From assembly GCF_029784135.1 (NCBI RefSeq), contig NC_073746.1, forward strand, positions 297,731,614-297,795,613: a DNA stretch of 64,000 nt, given 5' to 3'. Position numbers and translations under genes: made by a program. Positions 11,148 to 20,527 of this stretch are shown here, one piece after another; position 1 is the first letter of the stretch, and every line of letters begins with the position of its first letter. Origin of the DNA: Toxorhynchites rutilus septentrionalis. Taxonomy: Eukaryota; Arthropoda; Insecta; Diptera; Culicidae. The notes under the pieces were generated by a model, which ran no database searches, was not told the DNA's origin, and saw nothing but the letters and a program-made list of their open reading frames with translations.

Positions 11148-11717
11148 AGGAACACACTGGACGGCTCTCCCGCGCGGATTTTGCAATGACAGACCACCGC
11201 GGAGCCTCGATAATAGAATGTGTATGATATAAAACACACAAGGCGGGGCGGGTGTGTACGATTCCTAAATCACTGTTGTACGGTTCCCCATTCGCTGCGG
11301 TGGCTCGATAGAGATGATGCGCCGCAACGGTTTTGTGAGAGTATTAGTGTGGAAACACACTAGACGGCTCACCCGCGCGGTTTTCGCAATGACAAGTCGC
11401 AGCAGGAGCTCGATGTAAAACACATCCAGTGGCTCTCGGCGGCTTCACTAGCTGCCATTATTATATTTTATAGACGGATGCAAGAAGAGTCTATGGTACA
11501 AGGTACAACTGTTTGGTCAGTAAGCGGATTAGAGGGGAGGTATATAAAGACAGAATGGTGGAAAACGGAAGAGGGATGTTTACCTGAGCGAGAGCGATGT
11601 TTACACACTCGCTCCGCCTTGTGTGTTTTATCTCATTCACATTCCATTATCGAGGCCCCGCGTCGGCCTGTCATTGCAAAATCCGCGCGGGAGAGCCGTC
11701 CAGTGTGTTCTTACGCT
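11148..11717. mobile_element. Fold-back repeat with ~105 bp arms
   Basis: The arm at 11148-11245 (GGAACACACTGGACGGCTCT...) is inverted at 11612-11717. It starts directly at the TA that ends the element at 9440-11147. The spacer contains the left arm of a second, related fold-back (11345-11596). Confidence 0.65.
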
Positions 11718-12071
11718 TAGTGTTTATCAAGGAGCTGGAATTGACAGGTGGTTCGTGTCTCACAACCCGAACGATCAGGCAAGTCTTCAGCTAAAGCAGT
11801 ACGGCACAAGCCCACCGGTTATTAAGAGCCACCTCTTTTATATACCCACTAGCAAAGCTCCCACAATCGCTGAGTTTCCAATCCCAGCAGCAACGGCAAC
11901 AACCCTCAAGTCCCGTAGAACAGCAATGCAGACAATAACTTGCAGCAGTCACCGAAACACTACAATGATGCCAACAGCGTAAACAAAACCAACATTTATG
12001 CGCAGCAAACATATAGCGGCATGCACTCCTCATTGCATGCCATTTGTTATTCTCTTTCTCGGAAAACTCTA

Positions 12072-13368
12072 AAGGGTGTGTCACATCAAATTGCATCACG
12101 GAAAAAACGCTGTAGAAATTTAATTTTTAGGAATTATATCTTCAGCTTTCGCTTATAATCAGATAAGAGTGTATAGATCACGTTGGCCATGCTTCACTGT
12201 AAATTTTTCGTAAATTTGGAAAAATGTCGTCGAACGAAAAAGAGCGTCGTGAATTAATCCTGTGCACTCATTTCGAGAATCCGGAGTTGTCACATCGGGA
12301 CATCGGTAAGATGCTGGAAATCGTCCAATCCACGGTCAGCAGAGTACTAAAACGATTCTTCGAGAACCTAACCATCGACCGGAAGGTGAAGAACGGCAAA
12401 AATGGATGCTCCGTCAGTGAAAAAGATCACAAGCGCGTAATTAAGCGGTTTAGACGTGATCCGAGAAGTTCGGTCCGGGATGTCGCCAATAAGCTGAATT
12501 TGTCAAGTTCATTCGTCCAGCGGACCAAGCAGCGGGAGGGCCTGCGTACATACAAGGTTCAGAAGGCTCCTAACCGCGACGAAAGGCAAAACATGGTGGG
12601 GAAGACGCGAGCCCGGAAGCTGTACACCGAAATGCTGACGAAGCCGCATTGCCTGGTAATGGACGACGAAACCTACGTCAAAGCGGACTTTCGTCAGCTG
12701 CCGGACCTGTTCTTCTTCTCCGCAGAGGACAAATTCAGCATTCCGGAGGAGATTCGCAAGCAGAAACTATCCAAGTTTGCCAAAAAGTACATGGTGTGGC
12801 AAGCGATCTGCTCTTGCGGAAAGCGGAGCGCCCCCTTCGTGATGACCGGCACGGTAAACGGGCAGGTTTACCTTAAGGAGTGCCTACAGAAGCGCTTACT
12901 ACCACTATTGAAGCAGCACGAGGGCGCGACCATCTTCTGGTCGGATCTCGCTTCGTGCCACTATTCAAAGGACGTGTTGGAGTGGTACGAATTCAACGGG
13001 GTCACCTTAGTGCCAAAGGAAATGAACCCGCCCAACGCGCCGGAGCTTCGCCCAATAGAGAAATATTGGGCGATTATGAAGCAGGCCCTCCGGAAGAACC
13101 CAAAAGTTGTCAAATCGGAGGCGGACTTCAAGAGAAAATGGATTTCTGTTCAAAAAAACTACAACCTGACGTTGTACAGAACCTTATGGACGGGGTAAAG
13201 AGGAAGGTGCGAGCATACGGGCTTGGGCTCGAAATATGAATGAAAAGAAAATGCCAAAAGTTGTTTAATAGTTTTTATTTTAATGTCTAAAATTTTCAAA
13301 AGGATCGGTCTACTGGGCGAATTTCTACAGCGTTTTTTCCGTGATGCAATTTGATGTGACACACCCTT
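12072..13368 (+). mobile_element. Tc1/mariner-superfamily DD37E transposon (ITmD37E-like), copy 1
   Basis: Ends are AAGGGTGTGTCACATCAAA and its exact inversion, continuing as inverted repeats for about 50 bp, with TA duplications at 12070-12071 and 13369-13370. Length is 1297 bp, normal for the superfamily. A second copy, 30354-31623, has the same ends. Confidence 0.95.
12224..13239 (+). pseudogene. DD37E transposase, one frameshift from intact
   Basis: Cut-and-paste transposase of the mosquito ITmD37E type. The start ATG at 12224 gives MSSNEKERREL. Two helix-turn-helix-like regions cover about residues 1-110 (DIGKMLEIVQSTVSRVLKR is one recognition-helix region). Catalytic residues: D in MDDETYV near 148, D in WSDLASCH, and E in RPIEKYW with 37 residues between the last two, which is the family signature. 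The frame is open to residue 324, but the final segment shifts at a run of seven A at 13152-13158; the other frame then gives a good C-terminus (VQNLMDGVKRK...) ending in TGA at 13237-13239. With eight A the protein would be about 338 residues. The damage is therefore limited to the last 29 residues, downstream of the catalytic triad. Confidence 0.9.
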
Positions 13369-13904
13369 TAGCCGTTCGTTTGGCCGCTGTCAATTCGAAC
13401 TCAAGTAATGGCTGAACAGCAGTTCTGACATAACATTCCACCTTATTATACCGCCTTGGTGTTTATGCACTTTTGAAAGGTGAAAATAAAGCAAGGCAAT
13501 AATAAATGTACTCTCAGGTGAGCCAATACGTGAAATCCACTCTGCAGTCATGTAGCTGCGGATAATTCCATCCAAATTGTCGAGAAATGCAATATTTCAG
13601 ACGTTTGTGATCAAGTTCTCTCTCCCTCTCGCTCAGGTAAACATACCCTCTTCCGTTTCCCATCATTCTGTCTTTATATACTGCCCCTCTAATCCACTTA
13701 CTGTCCAAACAGTCGTACCTTGTACCATAGAATCGTGTTGCATCCGTCTATAAACATATAATAATGGCAGATAGTGAAACCGTCGAAAGCCGCTGAATGT
13801 GTTTTACATCGAGCTCCTGCTGCGACTTGTCATTGTGAAAATCGCGCGGTAGAGCCGTCTAGTGTGTTTCTACGCTAACGGAGTGTCGGTTGCATGTAAT
13901 TAAG

Positions 13905-14168
13905 CAAAGCGCCTAGAAGTATATCCTAAGGTGAGGCCGTTTCGTCACTAAGTTGGTTAGGGGAGCGGTATATGAAAACAGTACGGACGAAAGTAGAAGG
14001 GGAATTATTTGCTTGAAGCGTTAAAGATACAGACTGATCACGATCGAGCTTGGGCACAAGCGTTTTGTGTTTTGTTTACAAACAAAACACAGTAGACTTC
14101 CAATATGGCTGAAGAGTGGTTTTAGCAAGTTGGTCCACCTTAGGATATACATACTTCTAGGCGCCTTG
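13905..14168. mobile_element. hAT-type MITE, 264 bp, 8 bp target duplication
   Basis: TAATTAAG occurs at 13897-13904 and again at 14169-14176. Ends are CAAAGCGCCTAGAAGTAT and (inverted) CAAGGCGCCTAGAAGTAT, both continuing into CCTAAGGTG. The 8 bp duplication and CA...TG ends are typical of hAT elements. Non-coding. Confidence 0.9.
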
Positions 14169-14176
14169 TAATTAAG

Positions 14177-14735
14177 TTCGGTTCATTTTTCATGAACTGC
14201 AGGGGCATTGGTGATTGAATTTGATGTTGTCTCAATATCTTGCGCTGTCAGTAAAATGCGTGTGAGATTTTGCTACTTTGTTCTTGATACAATGTATTTC
14301 ATTAACGTAACTGATATGTTTGTTCTCTTAAAAGTTGAATGTAAAGAGAAAAAAAAGTAATATATTTTTATCGTAAAGCAGAAAAATTAAATAAAGAAAA
14401 TCAATATTCGTATCGTTCAAATGTTGTCTCGTCGGAGTAAAATACATGTTCTCTTATTCAATATGGCCGACTACATTTATAACTCCTGGGTCTTGTTCAT
14501 GAATTAGGAAACCAATGATACACCAGACAACAATGGAGCTGATGTACCGCTCCTATTTGAAACCGCATTACTTCGTTGTTGTCATTCAATCGAGGAGTAT
14601 TCACAGCGGTATTCTAATTGTGAAAAACAGCCTTTATCCACGGACTTGCAAATGTATTAATCTGAAAAAACATTAATATGAGCATTGAATGCTTTGCTTA
14701 GCTGAGGTGAATATGGTACTACACTCTGTCCAATC
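14177..14735. other. No gene seen
   Basis: AT-rich sequence between the hAT MITE and the LTR element. No reading frame, RNA gene or repeat ends recognised. Confidence 0.4.
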
Positions 14736-14976
14736 TGTGAGGTACGTGAAAGATACAACGTCCTATCCCTCGCAGTTGACAGTATAACAGTGATGTTGAT
14801 ATTATATACTGGCAACACTAGTTAGCCATACATTGGGCATCATTTCCTCTCACAACAGACAACTGTCGAGCCGGTAAGTCATACTCAATATTTATTCCCT
14901 GTGTCGGGTGATTTCACTGTAGGTTTATACCGACTACATTGAGGAATCTGTACAGTAAATATATGAATGCTTCACA
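14736..14976 (+). repeat. 5' LTR (241 bp)
   Basis: Direct repeat of 16664-16904. A TTATATA motif at about 14803 could serve as its TATA box. Starts TG and ends CA as LTRs do. Confidence 0.92.
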
Positions 14977-14977
14977 T

Positions 14978-14990
14978 TGGCGATCCTGCC
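14978..14990 (+). promoter_or_regulatory. Primer-binding site
   Basis: TGGCGATCCTGCC begins with the TGG expected opposite a tRNA CCA end, and follows the 5' LTR by one base. The matching tRNA was not identified; it should end in GGCAGGATCGCCA. Confidence 0.75.
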
Positions 14991-15050
14991 GGATATTTAA
15001 ATATGCAGTGAAATCACCCGACATAGAGAAAAGAAATTCTAAGAATATGG

Positions 15051-15330
15051 CGTGTTGGGACAACCGTCTGTGAAAATAAATGGCGCGTCGGGACAACCGC
15101 CAGAGGTACTGCGTGTTGGAATTACCGCTTGAAAAATAGGCGTGTTGGGACAACCGCTTGGAAAAATGGCGCGTCGGGACAACCGCCTGAAAACTGCGTG
15201 TTGGGAAACCGCTTGGAAGTGGCGTGTCGGGACAACCGCCTGAAAACCGCGTGTTGGGAAACCGCTTGGAAGAGCCGTGTCGGGACAACCGTCTAAGAAA
15301 GCTGCGTGTTGGGACAACCGCTTCAGCAAA
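15051..15330. repeat. Alternating minisatellite inside the LTR element
   Basis: About ten units of 26-33 bp. Units alternate in part between a CGTGTTGGGACAACCGCTT type and a CGCGTCGGGACAACCGCC type, with several CAA-deleted variants (GGGAAACCG). The 172- and 129-residue minus-strand open frames here are products of this repetition (peptide motif GCP(D/N)T), not genes. Confidence 0.9.
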
Positions 15331-15944
15331 AGAATGGTGGCGGAGCAGCCACCCAATGTCGGCGAGTTGGAATGGCTGCAGAAGTGATAATGCGAGTTGG
15401 GTTGATAGCATATTAGCTTCCAACTCAATCATCAGGGTTTTCTCCAGAGAAAGTAATGCGGGAAGGAAAATCCAAAGGTTTTCGCCCCTATTAGACCGTG
15501 GAGGAGCACATAGTCACTGTAATGGTCGAGTGACACTCTGAAACTAGGAGAAGTTCCGGATTTGACACCGAACGTTACATTGTGGAGAGCATTGTACACC
15601 GTTTCATTAATGATAATCAGCTGGATAACCTAAAGTAGAGGTTTTAGCGAGCAGTATATATATTTTTAAATCATGTATCTACAACTGACATGCCTGCACC
15701 AAGAAAAGTTTCAATTCTGTTTCCATTTCTTATTAAGATAGTTGGAATGTATGTATCTTCTCCCGTTAATAACGTGGATATTTGTTCCGGTGTGCAGCCT
15801 ATGGAAAAACTACGGATATTTTCGTTGCCATTTCCTGGTAGGTTTTTCTGTATGCGAGTATTTATAATTTGACTCTGTGGAAATTTAGATGATACAGGAA
15901 CAAGAAAAGAATAAAAAAACACAAGCAATGAACAATTTTGACAG

Positions 15945-16005
15945 TTGCGTGCTATTGAGTGCGTACAGTACTTGCTTATATCTATTGAGTGCGTGCAGTA
16001 CATAC
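15945..16005. repeat. 30 bp tandem duplication in the LTR element interior
   Basis: TATTGAGTGCGTACAGTAC...TTATATC is followed at once by TATTGAGTGCGTGCAGTAC...TTAGATC, two imperfect copies of about 30 bp. Confidence 0.75.
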
Positions 16006-16648
16006 TTAGATCTAGCCCATGATTATATATACAAGTGAAGCAACATCATTACTTCAATAGGAAGAGGATTACGGTTTGTCGAGCGGGGGTTGTTTGTTTT
16101 GTTATTGCTAGGGTATGCCATTTTCGCATTTTCACATGCGAGAGCGAGATACGAGAGATTAACTGTGTGAGAATGAAATTCTACAAAATCCTTCCTTCAA
16201 TTTCACATAAATTCGAGAATGCCACATGATTGCTTCATCTGGTATATATAGGCACTAGCCAAAGTATACAAAACAAGGCAGTCCATTCCCGCAAGTAGAC
16301 ATCCAATTTGGATGTAAACATATTACGTCAGCATTATCGAACTGCATTTATGGATATCACCCAGAGAATTTGCCGCCATTTTTCGTTCCTTTAAAAAAAT
16401 CATGCTAGTTACAAAACACCTTTCTGAATTATAAACCGTTTTACAAGTGTTACGCAAATGGTAAGAATAGATAGAGTATGCAGATCAGTATAGACCGTTG
16501 GGATTGTAATCAGATAAAATGCACGCAGCAGTACATTTTTTTAATCCGTTTACACTATTTTAAGTATTCTATAGCGTTGATTGAAGAAATTAAAATAAAT
16601 TGAAATGACAAATCATGACACAAAAAAGTAAAATAACATAAAAAGAAT

Positions 16649-16663
16649 AAGGGAGAAGGAAGA
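16649..16663 (+). promoter_or_regulatory. Polypurine tract
   Basis: Fifteen consecutive purines (AAGGGAGAAGGAAGA) end directly at the TG of the 3' LTR, as expected for plus-strand priming. Confidence 0.85.
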
Positions 16664-16904
16664 TGTGAGGTGCGTGAAAGATACAACGTCCTATCCCTCG
16701 CAGTTGACAGTATAACAGTGATGTTGATATTATATACTGGCAACACTAGTTAGCCATACATTGGGCATCATTTCCTCTCACAACAGACAACTGTCGAGCC
16801 GGTAAGTCATACTCAATATTTATTCCCTGTGTCGGGTGATTTCACTGTAGGTTTATACCGACTACATTGAGGAATCTGTACAGTAAATATATGAATTCTT
16901 CACA
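16664..16904 (+). repeat. 3' LTR (241 bp)
   Basis: Direct repeat of the 5' LTR; visible differences are GGTGCG for GGTACG near its start and GAATTC for GAATGC near its end. Confidence 0.92.
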
Positions 16905-17189
16905 CAATCCAAGACCACCCAGATTATATTTCGCGTTGCAACACAAACAGTTAGAATTTCAACAAGATACATTCATACATTGTAGAATGCTTAGAATAAA
17001 GTATATTTAACGTCAATTTCGTTCAAGACCATTTCAAAATTCACAAGAATTATCGATGAAAAATAACCTGGAAAATATGTGTTGACATACTATTTACCAA
17101 ATACTACTGAACGGATTTCTCGATATTTTCCATGTTTTCGAAATTGTGATCTTGAGCTCTTTAATCGTGGTGTACCTCTTTCCCTCAGT

Positions 17190-17995
17190 GTAGATTCAGC
17201 GTACAGGAGAGCGAACCTGCCAGTCCAAAAAAATTAGTTTTTGGTCCTTAATCCACTGCTTTGTTTCCTCACTGGTATGAATAGTAGCATTGTTTTGCTG
17301 GAATGTGAATTTTTTGTGACGATATCCTCGCAAAAACGGTAGGAGAGAGGATCCCAGAACATGTATGTAATCCTTGAATAATGTGAAAGCTATCTTGAGT
17401 TTTCCGGTTGCACAGAATTCCGCCCAAAACGTGCATATGCCTCCACCGAAATTCCTGGTTGAAAAATACTGTTCTTCCTTCCGTAAATCATGCCAGTACT
17501 CGTTGAAACCATCAGGACCATCCAAATTTAGCTTTTTTCTTCAATGAAGATAACCTATACATTGAAGAACTTTTCGTTATGGTATATAGCAAAATGTATT
17601 CTTTTAGAAACATCCTTTGTCATAACATACCATGTCCTACTGTCGGTTCATGTGAGTTTTGGCAAAACTCAGACGTCTTCCGATGTGAGATGGTGTAAGA
17701 TTAGGAGCTTTAACTTTTTAAACCCCTTTTTATGTGAGGAATTTTTACCAAAACTTGACGAATTGTCACCCGAGAAACATTTAAATTCAATTATTCTTTT
17801 ATTTGCATAAGCGATTTTGAGGTATTTAAAGCTGTTCTAACTATTTCCCGCTTATCCCGGTCAGAGAGCTTCGATTTACGTGGAGCTTTCTCCTTCTTAG
17901 CGTATCTCAATCCTTGAGGACTCGCCAAATAATTGAGCACTACTTGATGGGATCGTCCAATCCGACGAGCAATTACTCTGATACTAATATTTTTT
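17190..17995 (-). pseudogene. Tc1-like transposase relic
   Basis: DDE transposase of the Tc1 group in several frames on the minus strand. The N-terminal part (about 17791-17990) has the helix-turn-helix phrase SIRVIARRIGRSHQVV followed by SDRDKREIVR. The C-terminal part (17196-17525) has GPDGFNEYWHDLRKE and RNFGGG, then QQNNATIHTS, where the catalytic Asp of the usual QDNA motif is Asn. The middle needs frameshifts. It ends in a short sequence with a CACTGAGGGAAA-type end at 17172-17189, and its N-terminal side is cut by the X1 repeat at 17996. The element is dead. Codons upstream of SIRV come from X1, not from the transposase. Confidence 0.8.
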
Positions 17996-18246
17996 TGACG
18001 TAGGACTACGTCTTTCATTTCTATACCGGGGTGTAAAATCAAAGTTTCGAAAACGAAAGCGTTACGCCGGAGACCGAGATTTTGAGCGTTAATAGCTCCT
18101 AAACAACTGAACGAAATGGTATGATAAACACTTCATTCGAAAGATAAAATGTCTACGCGTTATATACTTGTTACTTTTTGATCCAAAAACTTGTTTCAAT
18201 AGTCTTAAAATTGCTTTCAAAACAGGCTATTGAAATCACCAATCGG

Positions 18247-18284
18247 TATATAAGCGAGCGGCGCTCGGAAATCCACTCAGTTCT
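18247..18284 (+). promoter_or_regulatory. Core-promoter-like block in X1 (TATA plus initiator)
   Basis: TATATAAG at 18247 is followed about 30 bases later by CTCAGTTC, an arthropod initiator (TCAGTT), a normal pol II spacing. The block is conserved in X2 at about 23249-23284. No clear protein follows, so it may drive a non-coding transcript (inference). Confidence 0.45.
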
Positions 18285-18477
18285 AATTGAACAGCGATTG
18301 GAGCATGTTGTCGCTGTTGCGGTGAAGCTCTTTATTTATCATGAAAGCGCGGATGAACGGTGTCACCAAGAGCCTGTTTGTGCACCCTAGGCCAGAAGGG
18401 AATCTATCAGGAGGAGAGTGATGCCACAAACGGTTCCCTGGGAAGACATCGCTACACACACATACACGCGCGGCTTT

Positions 18478-18870
18478 TAACAGGTGGTTATCGAGTTGAC
18501 ATTAACCACTGGTGGGCTTCCAGTATCGAGGAAAATGTGGAAATATCTAATCGTTACTGAAAATAATCTGCCAGTTCCTTTGGGAATTTTCAAAATATAT
18601 TCATGTGAAAGAGTTTAATTGAATGTTTTCTATCCATGTAACACTGTGACCAAATATGTTTCAATCAAGTGCTATTAACAGGTGGTTATCGAGTTCGCAT
18701 TAACCACTGGTGGGCTTCCAGTATCGAGGAAAATGTGGAAATATCTAATCGTTACTGAAAATAATCTGCCAGTTCCTTTGGGAATTTTCAAAATATATTC
18801 TTGTGAAAGAGTTTAATTGAATGTTTTCTATCCATGTAACACTGTGACCAAATACATTTGGTTTTGTGGT
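18478..18870 (+). repeat. 197 bp tandem repeat, first pair
   Basis: Two copies beginning CAGGTGGTTATCGAGTT at 18481 and 18678 and sharing the phrase ATCTGCCAGTTCCTTTGGG. The same unit returns at 19387, 19584 and 23642. Confidence 0.85.
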
Positions 18871-19259
18871 TTTTCAATCAACCGCAATTAACAGGATAGC
18901 TTCAGAAGATTATTCTTCCCCATCAGTAGGATATTTCCGTATCCAATATTGTATGCGCCCGCAATCGATTATTGCTCAGTCGCCGAAAGTTCCGAGCTCA
19001 GAGAGTTCATTCCCCTCTAGTTTGCCTTCCAAATTACCATCGTAAACCACACCTTCTCTCGATTCAATCACACACAAAAAGCATACTTAAGCGATATTCT
19101 GGTGGTGAGACACATTCATTTTTCGTGAGGACATCGACAAGACAACATCGTTGCCTAACGTGCTGGAGGAGGTGGCGGCGAAGGATCGACACATACACGC
19201 GCAGAACTCTTTCCGTTAGGATGCCATTCAGCATCGAGAAAGTTCCGGAAAGATCTAAT

Positions 19260-19735
19260 CATTGCTGGAAAATAATCTGCCAGTTCCTTTGGGAATTTTC
19301 AAAATATATTCATGTGAAAGAGTTTAATTGAATGTTTTCTATCCATGTAACACTGTGACCAAATATGTTTCAATCAAGTGCTATTAACAGGTGGTTATCG
19401 AGTTGGCATTACCCACTAGTGGGCTTCCAGTATCGAGGAAAATGTGGAAATATCTAATCGTTACTGAAAATAATCTGCCAGTTCCTTTGGGAATTTTCAA
19501 AATATATTCATGTGAAAGAGTTCAATTGAATGTTTTCTATCCATGTAACACTGTGACCAAATATGTTTCAATCAAGTGCTATTAACAGATGGTTATCGAG
19601 TTAGCATTAACCACTGGTGGGCTTCCAGTATCGAGGAAAATTTGGAAATATCTAATCGTTACTGAAAATAATCTGCCAGTTCATCTGGGAATTTAAAATT
19701 ACATTCATGTGAAAGAGTTTATTTGAATGTTACAT
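19260..19735 (+). repeat. 197 bp tandem repeat, second group
   Basis: A partial unit from about 19265, then units starting at 19387 and 19584 (197 bp apart). Same unit as 18478-18870. Confidence 0.85.
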
Positions 19736-19976
19736 TTGGTTTTGTGATTTTTCAATCAATCGCAATTAACAGGATAGCTTCTGAAGATTATTCTTCCCCA
19801 TCAGTAGGATATTTCCGTATCCAATATTGGATGCATAAAACCTTGTGCCTCCAACGTAACGCTCTCGTTTTCGAAGTTCTCCAAATATTCATTCATTTAG
19901 AATGAATTCAGATTCAACATCAAACAAATGATCTCTAAATCAACGATAGTCCTACGTCACTCTTGCGGTTATACCA

Positions 19977-19997
19977 TAGATATAACCCACTTCCTGT
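19977..19997. repeat. Conserved hairpin linker, copy 2
   Basis: GGTTATACCATAGATATAACC: nine-base arms with one G.C-type change around a three-base loop. Same position relative to ACGTCA as in the other five copies (489, 22127, 22967, 24065, 25401). Confidence 0.8.
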
Positions 19998-19998
19998 T

Positions 19999-20527
19999 TT
20001 TGGTGAAATGCATCGATTTGTCTTTCTACTCTCTCCGTGAACACCTTTCCCTTCGGCATTTTCCAGATTTATTGATAAAAACAACTAAACCAACGGAAAA
20101 GGTAACTGTTCTTATACAAACTTGACACTTGAAAGATACAAAAACATTCGTTTACGCTGGCACACACACATATGAAAACCATGCATTGTATGGTAGTCAC
20201 CAATGCCTACACACTAGAGAATAAATTTAAGCATTGTTTGTTTACAATGCACAATGGTCCAGGAGATGCATTTAAGTGGAAATTAGCATTTCTAGCTCGA
20301 CGGTTTTTCTCTAGACAAAAACTGTCTTATATATATGATAGAGCGCTCATTTTCATGTTATCAAAAATAGGGTGACCAAAATTGTCGATGAAATAAAAAA
20401 TATAACTTTCTTTTGTTTATAGATAAAGGTAAACATAGTTCGACAATATTGTAATCTCACTTATTTGAGACATGTTTGTAGAACAAAGTTTTTTTCTATT
20501 TCTTGAAATAACTGATATAGCGCCTTT
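19999..20527. other. No gene seen
   Basis: Unassigned sequence between X1 and the first Y start. Short open frames have no recognisable motif. Confidence 0.4.

Larger units (their letters stand above)
11345..13876. mobile_element. Second fold-back element with ~260 bp arms flanking the DD37E transposon
   Basis: The arm 11345-11596 (GGAAACACACTAGACGG...) is inverted at about 13614-13876 with good identity, including the segments around GATGCAAGAAG / CATCCGTCTAT and the GAGCTCGATGTAAAACAC block. The arms enclose the 11612-11717 arm of the other fold-back, unassigned sequence at 11718-12071, and the 12072-13368 transposon. No separate coding region was supported in the spacer. Confidence 0.6.
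14736..16904 (+). mobile_element. Complete non-autonomous LTR retrotransposon (TRIM/LARD-like)
   Basis: Two direct repeats of 241 bp (14736-14976 and 16664-16904) start TGTGAGG and end TTCACA, with TGTGA...TCACA terminal inversion, and differ at two positions that I could see. A 5 bp duplication CAATC flanks the element (14731-14735 and 16905-16909). A PBS-like TGGCGATCCTGCC starts two bases after the 5' LTR, and a 15-base purine run (16649-16663) abuts the 3' LTR. The 1687 bp interior has no gag, protease, reverse transcriptase, integrase or RNase H motif. Near-identical LTRs imply a recent insertion that needed enzymes from another element (inference). The 5 bp duplication would fit BEL/Pao or Gypsy-type helpers. 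Confidence 0.92.
17996..19998 (+). repeat. X1: long repeat unit with palindromic GACGTAGGACTACGTC start
   Basis: Starts TTGACGTAGGACTACGTC, itself a near-palindrome, and ends GATAGTCCTACGTCA, followed by a hairpin linker at 19977-19997. It aligns with the shorter X2 at 22995-24086. It contains two pairs of 197 bp tandem units and a promoter-like block near 18247. Open frames such as 18972-19331 have no recognisable domain. Confidence 0.75.

Noticed and set aside
14914..15432. 172- and 129-codon minus-strand frames
   Set aside because: Produced by the alternating minisatellite in the LTR element; several frames are open at once and no domain is present.
18360..18560. Histone-like gene downstream of the TATA-initiator pair
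   Set aside because: The promoter layout recalls histone genes, but the following sequence does not encode any histone in any frame that I could read.
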